In this document: positions 14,922-22,774 of the stretch, piece after piece
Position numbering within the stretch: the first letter of the stretch is position 1
Layout of the letters: each line of letters opens with the position of its first letter
Assembly (NCBI GenBank): GCA_049966775.1
Contig: JBMFTZ010000011.1
Span: forward strand, 1-23,423
Reading direction: 5' to 3'
DNA from: JAKAWW01 sp049966775
GTDB lineage: Archaea; Micrarchaeota; Micrarchaeia; Micrarchaeales; Micrarchaeaceae
Length of the DNA stretch: 23,423 nucleotides
Made by a program: the position numbers and the translations under genes
Notes under the pieces: generated by a model
The model's database searches: none
What the model saw: only the letters and a program-made list of their open reading frames with translations
Told to the model about the DNA's origin: nothing

Positions 14922-15155
14922 TCAAAACTCCTTTTTCGCGCGCTCTATCGCCTGCCTCTTCAGCTTTTCAAATATACCACGGTGCTTCGCGCAGCTTATG
15001 CAGTAGTAAACCTTCCTCTTCTCGAAGAACCGGACATCGTTTGTCGTTTTCAGCTCCGTGTTGAATGTTATCGCCCTTTCAAACACGACCGCCTTGTTCC
15101 TCGGTATAGTCCTTCCGCATGACTCGCATCTCACTAGTGGTTCTCTTCCTCTCAA
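14922..15155 (-). CDS. Small ribosomal subunit protein eS26, divergent
   Basis: The 77-aa product has the zinc ribbon of eS26: C10 and C13 in RCESCGRTIPRNKAV and C52 and C55 in YYCISCAKHRGI, followed by a basic helix. eS26 sits at the mRNA exit channel of the small subunit. The sequence between the Cys pairs is diverged, so another zinc-ribbon ribosome-associated protein is possible. No ATG lies near; TTG 15155 has AGGGTG with exactly 5-nt spacing. GTG 15134 is an alternative that would remove the segment before the first Cys pair. It is divergent from the RpiB-like gene across an AT-rich spacer (15156-15303). Confidence 0.72.
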   Translation of the reverse strand: MRGREPLVRCESCGRTIPRNKAVVFERAITFNTELKTTNDVRFFEKRKVYYCISCAKHRGIFEKLKRQAIERAKKEF

Positions 15156-15255
15156 GTTAACACCCTTAGAATCAAAATTGTCGATTTTGCATTAGTACGT
15201 AATAATTGATATACCTATTGTTATTATAAGATTATTAATATTTCCTGTACCCATC

Positions 15256-15263
15256 TATATAAA
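15256..15263 (+). promoter_or_regulatory. TATA box for the RpiB-like gene
   Basis: TATATAAA lies about 26 bp before a predicted start site near 15285. The resulting 18-nt leader contains GGTG (15295-15298) 5 nt before ATG 15304. The same AT-rich spacer holds a minus-strand element, GGTATATCAATT, near 15205-15216 suited to eS26. Confidence 0.55.
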
Positions 15264-15303
15264 TGTTGCAAAAATATGCTGTTACGTGCAGCATGGTGAC
15301 CAT

Positions 15304-15921
15304 ATGAAAGCATTTATTGCGAGCGAGAACGTGAGGTACGGCATACTGCTGTCCAACGTGCTCAATTCATCGGGCATAAATACGTCCCAGAATGAATCAG
15401 GTTATGCAAGCCCCGAAGCCATGATAAATGATCTGTCAAACGGCATAAGGTCGTTCGACATCTGCTTTGCCATATCGCGCAGGCCTATAGATCTGAGCAT
15501 GGACGCAAACAAAGTGTATGACATAAGGGCTGCATACTGCAAGGATTCGAGCGACATAGTAAACGCAAGGAGGGCCGGCGCCAACGTAATAGTGCTTGAT
15601 GCAACAAATATCTCTAGCGAGGGCATATCCAGCATGGTCGAGGATTGGCTTTCTGGCGAGGGATTCCAGGTAAGGAGCATTGCCAAAGCGATAACCGGGC
15701 TAATAAGCCCGAGAGGCCCGGGCGAAGTGGGGGCGGGTAGCGCATCAATGCAAAGCGCGCAGCCTCAAAAGCAGGCAAAGAGGAAAAGCGCGCAAAAGGA
15801 TTTCCGCCGCGAAGCTTACGGTGATGGTAAGAGAGCAGACGACGAAGAAGACAATGACCGCAGTGGGCCAAAGGGAAAAGGCATAATGAGCAGGATCAAG
15901 TACGCCCTTGGCCTGGAATGA
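15304..15921 (+). CDS. RpiB/LacA/LacB-fold protein, probable pseudoenzyme with charged tail
   Basis: Residues 1-135 follow the pattern of ribose-5-phosphate isomerase B: an opening strand KAFIASENVRYG, then LSMDANK (64-70, RpiB MSIAANK), IRAAYCKD (74-81, RpiB IRAALCHD), RRAGANVIVL (89-98, RpiB HNDANVLVL) and VEDWLSGEGFQVRSIAK (112-128). The RpiB catalytic residues appear replaced: the DH pair near residue 9 is EN, the Cys of ICGTGIG aligns with Ser58, and the His of HNDAN aligns with Ala91. Residues 136-205 are a polar, charged, probably disordered tail ending in a short amphipathic helix. So a binding or regulatory role is likelier than isomerase activity. ATG 15304 is chosen for its GGTG at 5-nt spacing. 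The next gene is 140 bp away with its own promoter. Confidence 0.7.
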   Translation: MKAFIASENVRYGILLSNVLNSSGINTSQNESGYASPEAMINDLSNGIRSFDICFAISRRPIDLSMDANKVYDIRAAYCKDSSDIVNARRAGANVIVLDATNISSEGISSMVEDWLSGEGFQVRSIAKAITGLISPRGPGEVGAGSASMQSAQPQKQAKRKSAQKDFRREAYGDGKRADDEEDNDRSGPKGKGIMSRIKYALGLE

Positions 15922-16014
15922 GGGCATGCGCCTGCAGCGCGCCCAGCTTGCCTGTGCGGCCAGCAGTTATACGCGCAGCAGAAACTGAAAGAAAGTAAAT
16001 TTTTGGGCAGAAAG

Positions 16015-16023
16015 TATTTAAAT
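16015..16023 (+). promoter_or_regulatory. TATA box for the Tes-like gene
   Basis: TATTTAAAT lies in an AT-rich stretch and predicts initiation near 16045, with a 17-nt leader that contains GGTG (16053-16056) 5 nt before ATG 16062. Confidence 0.55.
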
Positions 16024-16061
16024 AGTTTCTAAATCGCTCTTAATTGTTGAATGGTGTTTTA

Positions 16062-17900
16062 ATGGGTAGTGCACAAGACGCTGCAAGCAGCGTGAAAGTT
16101 GAAGTAAATGCAGGTATCAACAGCGCAAGGCCAGAGGTGCAGGTTGCAGGCAATGAGGCCGCAAATCCTGTGCTCGCCCCGTATCATAGGAGTATGGACG
16201 AGATAGAAAAGCTGCCGGTGCTAGATACTACCATGACCGTCTGCCCAGAGTGCAAGCTTATCATAAAAGGCACGATCTACAAGGACGGAGACAATGTAAT
16301 GATAAGGAAGTACTGCCCAGAGCACGGCTGGACCATAGAGAAATACTGGGAAGATTACGAAATGTACATGAAGATGAGGAATCTGAACTACTATGGCAGG
16401 GGATTTGATAACCCCAATTATGTTACAGAAACCAAGGGAGCTAACTGCCCCTTCGATTGCGGCATGTGTGAGAGGCACAAGTCTCATACCGCGCTTGCGA
16501 ATGTTGTGGTCACAAACAGGTGCCACCTGAGCTGCTGGTATTGCTTCTTCTACGCGAAGGAGGGCGAGCCCATATACGAGCCCACAGTTGACGAGATAAG
16601 GCACATGTTCAAGAACCTGAGGCAGCAGAAGCCGATACCCGCAAACGCCATACAGATAACCGGAGGCGAGCCCACAATGCACCCGCAGATAGTTGAAATA
16701 ATAAAGGCCGCCAAGGAGGAAGGCTTTGACCAGATACAGCTAAACACGACAGGCATAAACCTGGGCCTAAATCCTGATCTTGCTTATAAGCTCAGGTATG
16801 CTGGAGTAAGCACGCTGTACATGAGCTTTGACGGGGTGAGCAAGCGCGCGAACCCGAAGAACCACTGGGAGATACCGCTGATTCTCGATGCGGCAAGGAA
16901 GGCGGGCATCGGCATCGTGCTTGTGCCTACAGTTATAAGGACCATTAACGAGCACGAGCTCGGCGCGATGATAAACTTTGCGCTCAATAACACCGACATA
17001 ATAAGGGCGGTCAACTTCCAGCCCGTCTCGCTCGTGGGAAGAATGCCCACAAGGTTGAGGGAGCAGCAGCGCATCACCATACCGGGAGCGATAAAGCTGA
17101 TAGAGGAGCAGACAAACGGCGTCATAAGGAAGGAGCACTGGTTCTCCGTGCCTTATGTTGGAGGCATAGCAAAATTCCTCGAGGCGCTCACCGGCGACTA
17201 CACCTACGATCTGTCAATACATTTCGCATGCGGCGCAGGCACCTACCTCTTCGTTGACAAGGACAACAAGATAATACCCATAACAGAATTCCTTGACGCG
17301 CCGGGCCTGCTTGAGCATTTGCAGAACGCTGTGAACGAGATGGAGGGCAAAAGCAAGCTTGTCAGGAGGGCAATAGCGGTGAAGGCGGTGCTAGGCATGG
17401 GCAAGTTCATAGACAAGAGCAAGCAGCCCAAGGGCATGAACATACTAAGCATGCTGAGCTCCATATTCATGAAGCACGATTTCGAAACCCTTGGCAGGTT
17501 CCAGATGAAATCAGTATTCCTTGGCATGATGCACTTCCAGGATGAGTACACGTATGACATACACAGAGTGGAGAAATGTGACATCCACTACGCAATGCCT
17601 GACGGCGAGGTGCTCCCGTTCTGCACGTTTAACGTTTTCCCTGAAATATACAGGGACAAGATCCAGAATCAGTACAGCATACCCGCATCTGAGTGGCAGA
17701 AGAACCATCCAGACTGGTCATATTCGAAGGACAAATACATAAGGAATGTGAAGCAGCTCGAAAGTTCGCCCCTGTACAAGCAGACCTACGGCAAGCTTGT
17801 CGACTACTTCGCCCTGCCGGTAAATGGCGGCAAGGGGGTAAAGAACTTTGCCAACGAGGTTTTTGCCGAGGAGCAAGCGGCTGTTGAAATCGTCAAATGA
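16062..17900 (+). CDS. tes: Radical SAM enzyme of the tetraether lipid synthase (Tes/MJ0619) type
   Basis: The 612-aa product matches the MJ0619/MA1486 family, whose members join two archaeol phytanyl chains by radical C-C coupling to make GDGT tetraether lipids. An N-terminal metal site has C61/C64 and C85/H88 (CPECK, CPEHG). Then come CPFDCGMCERHKSHTA (129-144), the radical SAM CX3CX2C at C154, C158 and C161, and GGEPT (201-205). Later Cys-bearing blocks (FACGAGTYLF; CDIHYAMPDGEVLPFC) should hold auxiliary clusters. The length is typical. The first 40 residues are an unconserved-looking Ala/Val/Asn-rich stretch. ATG 16062 has GGTG at 5-nt spacing. Other members methylate pterins, so lipid synthesis is likely, not proven. 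Confidence 0.85.
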   Translation: MGSAQDAASSVKVEVNAGINSARPEVQVAGNEAANPVLAPYHRSMDEIEKLPVLDTTMTVCPECKLIIKGTIYKDGDNVMIRKYCPEHGWTIEKYWEDYEMYMKMRNLNYYGRGFDNPNYVTETKGANCPFDCGMCERHKSHTALANVVVTNRCHLSCWYCFFYAKEGEPIYEPTVDEIRHMFKNLRQQKPIPANAIQITGGEPTMHPQIVEIIKAAKEEGFDQIQLNTTGINLGLNPDLAYKLRYAGVSTLYMSFDGVSKRANPKNHWEIPLILDAARKAGIGIVLVPTVIRTINEHELGAMINFALNNTDIIRAVNFQPVSLVGRMPTRLREQQRITIPGAIKLIEEQTNGVIRKEHWFSVPYVGGIAKFLEALTGDYTYDLSIHFACGAGTYLFVDKDNKIIPITEFLDAPGLLEHLQNAVNEMEGKSKLVRRAIAVKAVLGMGKFIDKSKQPKGMNILSMLSSIFMKHDFETLGRFQMKSVFLGMMHFQDEYTYDIHRVEKCDIHYAMPDGEVLPFCTFNVFPEIYRDKIQNQYSIPASEWQKNHPDWSYSKDKYIRNVKQLESSPLYKQTYGKLVDYFALPVNGGKGVKNFANEVFAEEQAAVEIVK

Positions 17901-17913
17901 TCGGGTGGTATGA

Positions 17914-18498
17914 GTGGACAGGCGCGATGAAATAGAACAGGCGAATGCAAAAGAAGAAGGCGATGGCAAGGCGAGCGGATACAAGCCTGCATACGTTAAG
18001 GAGGGCGACAAGGAGTACAGGCTGCCATACGATATAATAAGGCAGGCCGTGTTCTCCAACATAAAGAAGGAGGAGCTCATAGACATGCCGCATGCGGCAA
18101 GGCTTCAATACAGGCTAATGCTGATGGATCCCATCATAAAGGCTCGTGTAGACTATACAAAGTCAAAGATAACAGTAATATACAATCCCGTAGGCGCGGA
18201 TAACGCCAAGCCAAAGACAAGCTTGGGAGAGCTGATCGGTGTGCTCGAGAAGGAGGGCGTTCATGTTGATAAGGCAAGCATAGACGACCAGGATTACGAT
18301 TACAAGAGCTTCTACAGCTATGCTTTCAATCCCGCGCAGATAAGGGAAAGGCCGCCATACTCATATACGCACGAAGAATGGCAAAGGATGAAGCCTGCAG
18401 TTGAGGAAAAAAGGGCAAAAGGCAGGGAGAAAAAGAAGGAGAAATTCCACGAGTGGCAGGAGAAATACGCGAGAGAGCACGGCATGCCCGCGCAATAA
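17914..18498 (+). CDS. Small uncharacterised protein following the Tes-like gene
   Basis: I do not recognise this 194-aa protein. Residues 1-25 are polar. Residues 60-122 run as helix, strand (IIKARVDYTKSKITVIYN), loop, helix (SLGELIGVLEKEG) and strand, which recalls the ferredoxin-like HMA fold but without its CxxC metal site. Residues 130-160 are rich in Tyr, Phe and Pro, and 165-194 form a Lys/Glu-rich helix. There is no signal peptide or membrane segment. It starts 13 nt after the Tes-like stop at GTG 17914, with GGGTGG just upstream; an overlapping ATG at 17910 leads only to a 6-codon frame. Co-transcription suggests it helps the radical SAM enzyme, for example as a partner or chaperone. 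That is inference. Confidence 0.75.
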   Translation: MDRRDEIEQANAKEEGDGKASGYKPAYVKEGDKEYRLPYDIIRQAVFSNIKKEELIDMPHAARLQYRLMLMDPIIKARVDYTKSKITVIYNPVGADNAKPKTSLGELIGVLEKEGVHVDKASIDDQDYDYKSFYSYAFNPAQIRERPPYSYTHEEWQRMKPAVEEKRAKGREKKKEKFHEWQEKYAREHGMPAQ

Positions 18499-18558
18499 GC
18501 ACCTTAACGCCTTCACAATGTTGCTATTCTGCAGTCATTTCCCAGGGAGCTGACCGGC

Positions 18559-20262
18559 TTATTTGCCGCCCTGCCCCCGTGCCTGATCCTGATTGCTTAT
18601 TTTGTCGCCTGCAGATGCCAGCGCGATTAAAGGATCGATGTTTATCTCGGCTCCGACCACTGGTTCTTCAAGCCTGAAATTGTCGAGCACCTCGGGTGCG
18701 AGCTCGCCGAACACACCTATTGCGTCGTTGCCCTCTGTGATAATTGCCGCGCACCGCCCTTTTATGAACGATGCATCGTTGCTCTCTGCCAGCTTGTAAT
18801 CTATGCCGAGCGTGCCAAGCAGCGCCTCTATGTAGGATTTCACCTCAGCGAAGTTCGCCTTCGAATGCTCTGATACAAAAGCGATTCTGCCGCTCTCGAA
18901 GGGCTTCTTGCCCTCGATGCCGAACACGCTTCCGGTCTCGAACAGCTTCTGTGGCATCGCCTCGTTTGACGAGCCAGAGAGGTTTTCAAGCAGGCATGGC
19001 AATATGGAGGTGCGGAGCATGGTGAAGGTCTCAACTTTTGAATAGGCGAGCCTCACGATTGATTTGCTGTCAAGGCGCCTGAGCATCTTCCTGCTGTTTG
19101 TATCCTCGTTTGTTAGGTAGTTGTTCATCGCTTCGGTGAAGCCCATCCCTACGAGCAGCAAAGAAAGCTTGTTGCAGAATTCTGTATGCTCATCAGCAAT
19201 TCCTATCGAAGTGCCCACAACTGGCGTGGGTGCAATGCTGTTGTAGCCGTAGCCTATTGCTATATCTTCTATTATGTCCTGCTGGTTTAGCACGTCCACC
19301 CTGTATGGTGGCACGTATGCAAGCACATACCTGCCGTACAGGGCCCCATCATAGCCCAGCTTGTTAAGCATAGTTATTATCCTGCCGGGCTCTATTGTTG
19401 TGCCGAGCGTGCGCCATACCTCCCTAGGCCTTACCTTTAGCTCCTTGTAGTTCAGCTGCGGTACTGTGGTTTCCGCGCCGTTGCGCTTTATTATGCAGGG
19501 GTATACTTCAAACCCCGCATCGATAAACGAGCATGCCATCATGTCAAGCGCGCTGCCCACCGCGCTTTCCGAAGTGCCTGTTATATCCACGAGCAGGTTA
19601 CGAGTGCTTTCAGTTACCCGCGTGAGCTCGGAATTGATTATCGGTATGAGCGACATTATGCGCCCCTTCGAATCGGAGAGCACAGGGTAAAGCTCCGATT
19701 TTCCGAGCGTGTACCCGTAGTTTACGCCCTTGCTGTGCTCCTTTAGTATGCGATCAAATTCCATCGGGCTTTTGCCGCCTAGCGGCACGAATGACCCCTC
19801 ATTTTTTGCATCATAGTAGAAAGGCGGCTCGACCGCATCAAGGTTGTGCAGCCCCATTGCCACTTTCCTTCTGTGCCTTCCGTATGTATCGGAAAACTTC
19901 TCCATGAAGTTTATGATGTGCTTGAGCCTGCCCTCTTGCAGATCCGCGCCTTTCACAACCATGGCAGCTATTACCGGCCTTACCCTCTTTACCGATTCTG
20001 ATACGATCACTTCAGCTTCAGGGCTGTTTTTCAGCTTGTACGTGCTGCTCTTCGGCGTGAGCCTGAGGTCCATGTATCTCATGGCCCTTGCGAAGCCGAA
20101 CAGGTCAAGCAGGTCAGGTCTGTTGGGCGTTATGTCCACGTATATCTCATCGCCCTCCTTCTTTTCCACCTCCATGCCGAGCAGATCAACAAACTGATCA
20201 AGCTTCTGCACGTCGACGCCTAGAGATGCGAGAAGTTTTATGCTGAAGTTCACAACAGCCAT
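18559..20262 (-). CDS. pheT: Phenylalanyl-tRNA synthetase beta subunit, archaeal type
   Basis: The 567-aa subunit has the archaeal/eukaryotic PheT layout, without the long bacterial tRNA-binding extensions. It shows an N-terminal B1-like domain with VDITPNRPDLLDLFGFARAM (42-61), the B3/B4 editing region (about 90-260) that hydrolyses Tyr-tRNA-Phe, a B5 domain (about 270-345), and a catalytically inactive class II-like domain to the C-terminus. It ends with a short Gln/Gly-rich tail. ATG 20262 follows AGGTG at 5-nt spacing; that SD overlaps the pheS TAG stop, so pheS and pheT should be translated in fixed ratio for the (alpha-beta)2 enzyme. It converges with the upstream 194-aa protein gene, leaving a 60-bp spacer without visible structure. 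Confidence 0.96.
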   Translation of the reverse strand: MAVVNFSIKLLASLGVDVQKLDQFVDLLGMEVEKKEGDEIYVDITPNRPDLLDLFGFARAMRYMDLRLTPKSSTYKLKNSPEAEVIVSESVKRVRPVIAAMVVKGADLQEGRLKHIINFMEKFSDTYGRHRRKVAMGLHNLDAVEPPFYYDAKNEGSFVPLGGKSPMEFDRILKEHSKGVNYGYTLGKSELYPVLSDSKGRIMSLIPIINSELTRVTESTRNLLVDITGTSESAVGSALDMMACSFIDAGFEVYPCIIKRNGAETTVPQLNYKELKVRPREVWRTLGTTIEPGRIITMLNKLGYDGALYGRYVLAYVPPYRVDVLNQQDIIEDIAIGYGYNSIAPTPVVGTSIGIADEHTEFCNKLSLLLVGMGFTEAMNNYLTNEDTNSRKMLRRLDSKSIVRLAYSKVETFTMLRTSILPCLLENLSGSSNEAMPQKLFETGSVFGIEGKKPFESGRIAFVSEHSKANFAEVKSYIEALLGTLGIDYKLAESNDASFIKGRCAAIITEGNDAIGVFGELAPEVLDNFRLEEPVVGAEINIDPLIALASAGDKISNQDQARGQGGK

Positions 20263-20270
20263 GGTTGCAC

Positions 20271-21710
20271 CTATACAATAATCTCCTTCCTGCTTCTGAG
20301 CCAGCCTATATTGTTTGCGTAAATGTCGGTAATGCGTTCTATGTTAAGGTTTCGCATGAGCAGCCTCTCAACGCCACCGCCCCACGCCAGCACGCTCTTG
20401 TTGAGGCCCATCGCCTTGGTGATCTCCTTCCTTATGATGCCTGCCCCGCAGAGCTCTATGTTGTCCTTGAAATGCTCGTCATAATAGTACACCTCCAGCC
20501 CTGGCTCGACGAACGGGAAGAATGACGGCCTGAACTTCACGTCTTCAAAACCCATCTGGCCATAGAACCTTTTCAGCGTGTCTATAAGATTGGAGAGCGT
20601 GAGCTTGTCCCCTATCACTATGCCGTCCATCTGGTAGAGCTCGGAGAGGTGCTTGTAATCGACGCTCTCGTTCCTGAACACCTTTCCAACTGAAAAAAGC
20701 CTCGCGGGATAGCTGGCGTTTATCGCGTTCGCGAACTTCCTCATGTAATGCGCGGAAACGCTCGTGGTCTGCGTTCTAAGCAGCGCCTGCTTTGCCAGCT
20801 CCTTGCTCCATTTCTCCTTCCACGCGTGCCTGTGCATGCTTCTTACCCTGCTAAGCGCCTCTATGTCGTCTATGTCCACGGTGCGCGGGTTAGACAGGAA
20901 GAACGTATCCTGCATCTCCCTCGTGGGGTGGTCTTGCGGCGCGAAGAGGGCGTCGAAGTTCCAGAATGCGCTCTCTATTATCGGTCCGCTCACCTCGGTG
21001 AAGCCCATGCCAAGCCATGTGCCCCTTATCACGTCTATGAACTCGTGAAGCGGATGCTGTCTTGCCGGATAGAGCGCTTCCGTGCTCGCACTAATATCGT
21101 AGGGCTTGAACCGCTTGCCCTTCCAGCCCTTGCTTTTTATAAGCTCGCGTGTAAGCGCGCCTATGCCTTCCTGCCCGACGGAAAGCTCCCTGCCCGCGCT
21201 CGTGATGCTCACGCTCTTTATGACGCTCCTGCTTTTAGTAGTTACAAGGTTGCGCTTTTCAAGCGTTTTAAGCGTCTTGTCATCGATGTTGGCGCCTTTC
21301 GACACGTCTTCAAGCGCCTTTCTAAGTGCATAGGATCCACCAGCGGCGTTTTTCCCTAATTCGGTTAGCGATGCGGTTCCGCTTTCAATCTTTATCCAGC
21401 CGTTCCTCTTGGCCCATATGAGCCCTATGCTATTTTTGATTCCAGAAAGCGCAATGCTCTTTCTTTGTAGAAGCTCAGCCAGCAGTTCTTCCTCCGGAAA
21501 CGCTTTCAGGTAACCCCTGCCCTCTTCAGTAAGTGCCACCTCATTGACAGTGCCCTTTTCTACACTTATTGCGCCAGCCTTTAGAAGCTCCTCTATCGCC
21601 CACCGGATCGAATCATCGTTAGCGCCGAGCTCCTTCAGCGCGCCAAAATCCGCACTGCCCCTCGCCTTGAGGAAATTCAGCAGTTTGACTTCATATTCGT
21701 GCAATAGCAT
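20271..21710 (-). CDS. pheS: Phenylalanyl-tRNA synthetase alpha subunit
   Basis: The 479-aa catalytic subunit begins with winged-helix-type tRNA-binding domains (1-190), as in archaea and eukaryotes. The class II catalytic core follows: HPLHEFIDVIRGTWLGMGF (about 218-236), DTFFLSNP, motif 2 in FRNESVDYKHLSELYQMDG (near 344), ELCGAGIIRKE, and motif 3 AWGGGVERLLM (442-452). Length and motif order are normal. ATG 21710 is preceded by GGGG rather than GGTG. It lies 22 nt after the exported-protein gene and 8 nt before pheT on the same strand. Confidence 0.97.
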   Translation of the reverse strand: MLLHEYEVKLLNFLKARGSADFGALKELGANDDSIRWAIEELLKAGAISVEKGTVNEVALTEEGRGYLKAFPEEELLAELLQRKSIALSGIKNSIGLIWAKRNGWIKIESGTASLTELGKNAAGGSYALRKALEDVSKGANIDDKTLKTLEKRNLVTTKSRSVIKSVSITSAGRELSVGQEGIGALTRELIKSKGWKGKRFKPYDISASTEALYPARQHPLHEFIDVIRGTWLGMGFTEVSGPIIESAFWNFDALFAPQDHPTREMQDTFFLSNPRTVDIDDIEALSRVRSMHRHAWKEKWSKELAKQALLRTQTTSVSAHYMRKFANAINASYPARLFSVGKVFRNESVDYKHLSELYQMDGIVIGDKLTLSNLIDTLKRFYGQMGFEDVKFRPSFFPFVEPGLEVYYYDEHFKDNIELCGAGIIRKEITKAMGLNKSVLAWGGGVERLLMRNLNIERITDIYANNIGWLRSRKEIIV

Positions 21711-21732
21711 TACCCCAAGAATGCACCAAGCA

Positions 21733-22494
21733 TCATCTACCAGCCCTGATGTACACGTAAACGATCAATCCTATCAGTGCGAGCACGATTATCAGGTACA
21801 GCGCGTAACCTAACGTTCTGTATACCCCAGAAAAGAAGTTCATGACCTCTGTTTCGATGCTTTCCTGGAGCGTGAAGGTAAAGTTAAATGTTGAAAGCGG
21901 CTCGCCATAAAACCACGACACCCTAGTTATATTGCTGTAGCCGGTGGTGAAAGCGGCAGCTGGAGCGTCAGGCACCGGATAGACCGATGTTATGGTTGCG
22001 CCGGGCGGCGCGATAATGGTGAAGGTGGTGTTCGCAGGCAGCACCTCGCCGCTTACTCCATGTTCGAAGTTGAACACGTTGGTGTTGAACGCGTATCTGA
22101 AAGACCTTGGGCCTGTCCGGTTTACACTTGTCACGTTGGCCACGTCATAGCTCATGAGCAGATACGCAAAGTTGCCGGAGCTGTTCCTGAATATCGCACC
22201 GGGAAGGAATTTGAAGTTGTATACCCCCCGTGTAGGGTTCACGATATGCTGCACAAGCATCGGCCCTACAAGGCTCTGCCATGTGCTTAGCGTAAGGTTG
22301 AGCGCAAGCCTGTTGGTCGTGTACTGCGCTACAGAATCGTTGCTGACCTTCACGGTGAGCACCTCGTTTACGAAAGCGCTGGTATTCTCGTTCAGCTGCG
22401 CGGTCACGTTGAGATGCGTTACCGTATACGAAGAATAGGAAAATTGCACCAATACCAGCGCCATGAGAGCTAGCGCAAGCAGCATGTGCTTCAT
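21733..22494 (-). CDS. Exported, membrane-anchored, sequon-rich protein
   Basis: I cannot name this 253-aa protein. Residues 1-22 form a signal peptide or anchor (KHMLLALALMALVLVQF). About 200 residues outside the membrane are rich in beta-type sequence and contain ten N-x-S/T sequons, suggesting heavy N-glycosylation. A C-terminal hydrophobic segment (about 229-248) ends in YIRAGR, so the C-terminus stays inside. It has no Cys, and no known catalytic motif is visible. ATG 22494 is preferred over GTG 22503 because GAGGTG lies 6 nt before it. Its place directly upstream of pheST is unexpected and probably reflects shared transcription rather than shared function. It could be a cell-envelope structural protein. 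Confidence 0.75.
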   Translation of the reverse strand: MKHMLLALALMALVLVQFSYSSYTVTHLNVTAQLNENTSAFVNEVLTVKVSNDSVAQYTTNRLALNLTLSTWQSLVGPMLVQHIVNPTRGVYNFKFLPGAIFRNSSGNFAYLLMSYDVANVTSVNRTGPRSFRYAFNTNVFNFEHGVSGEVLPANTTFTIIAPPGATITSVYPVPDAPAAAFTTGYSNITRVSWFYGEPLSTFNFTFTLQESIETEVMNFFSGVYRTLGYALYLIIVLALIGLIVYVYIRAGR

Positions 22495-22524
22495 TGAAAG
22501 CACCTCATAGTAATAGGAAACTTG

Positions 22525-22570
22525 TTAATAAAAAGCTTTTGTAGGCGCCTTTAGATTACTATATAAAAAG
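22525..22570 (-). promoter_or_regulatory. Promoter region of the exported-protein/pheST operon
   Basis: On the minus strand, CTTTTTATATAG (22570-22559) is a good TATA box, predicting initiation near 22538 and a 44-nt leader. A second AT stretch, TTTTTATTAA (22534-22525), would start transcription too close to the GAGGTG SD. Confidence 0.45.
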
Positions 22571-22603
22571 TAAATAAAAAGTAAAAAGAGCTTATGTGTG
22601 GTG

Positions 22604-22774
22604 TCACTCCAGCTTGCCGGTATCCTTGAAATACCGCATCCAGTTGTCGTATTCATCGGCCCACACGATCTGGTAGGTGTTGTCATTGAGTTTGATTACC
22701 TTCTGCTTTTTGCTAGTATCATCATAGGCTGGGTCTTTGCCCATAGAAAGCAGCCACTTCATAAGCACGTTCAT
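22604..22774 (-). CDS. 56-aa small protein
   Basis: This short frame begins MNVLMKWLLSMGKDPAYDD and ends MRYFKDTGKLE. It is rich in aromatic and charged residues, with no membrane segment. Support for translation is good: ATG 22774 overlaps the previous stop as ATGA, and GGTG lies exactly 5 nt before it (22783-22780), the spacing seen for most genes here. Its function is unknown. The segment KQKVIKLNDNTYQIVWADEYDNW looks like two beta-strands. It is co-translated with the 102-aa protein and may be its partner. Confidence 0.65.
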   Translation of the reverse strand: MNVLMKWLLSMGKDPAYDDTSKKQKVIKLNDNTYQIVWADEYDNWMRYFKDTGKLE

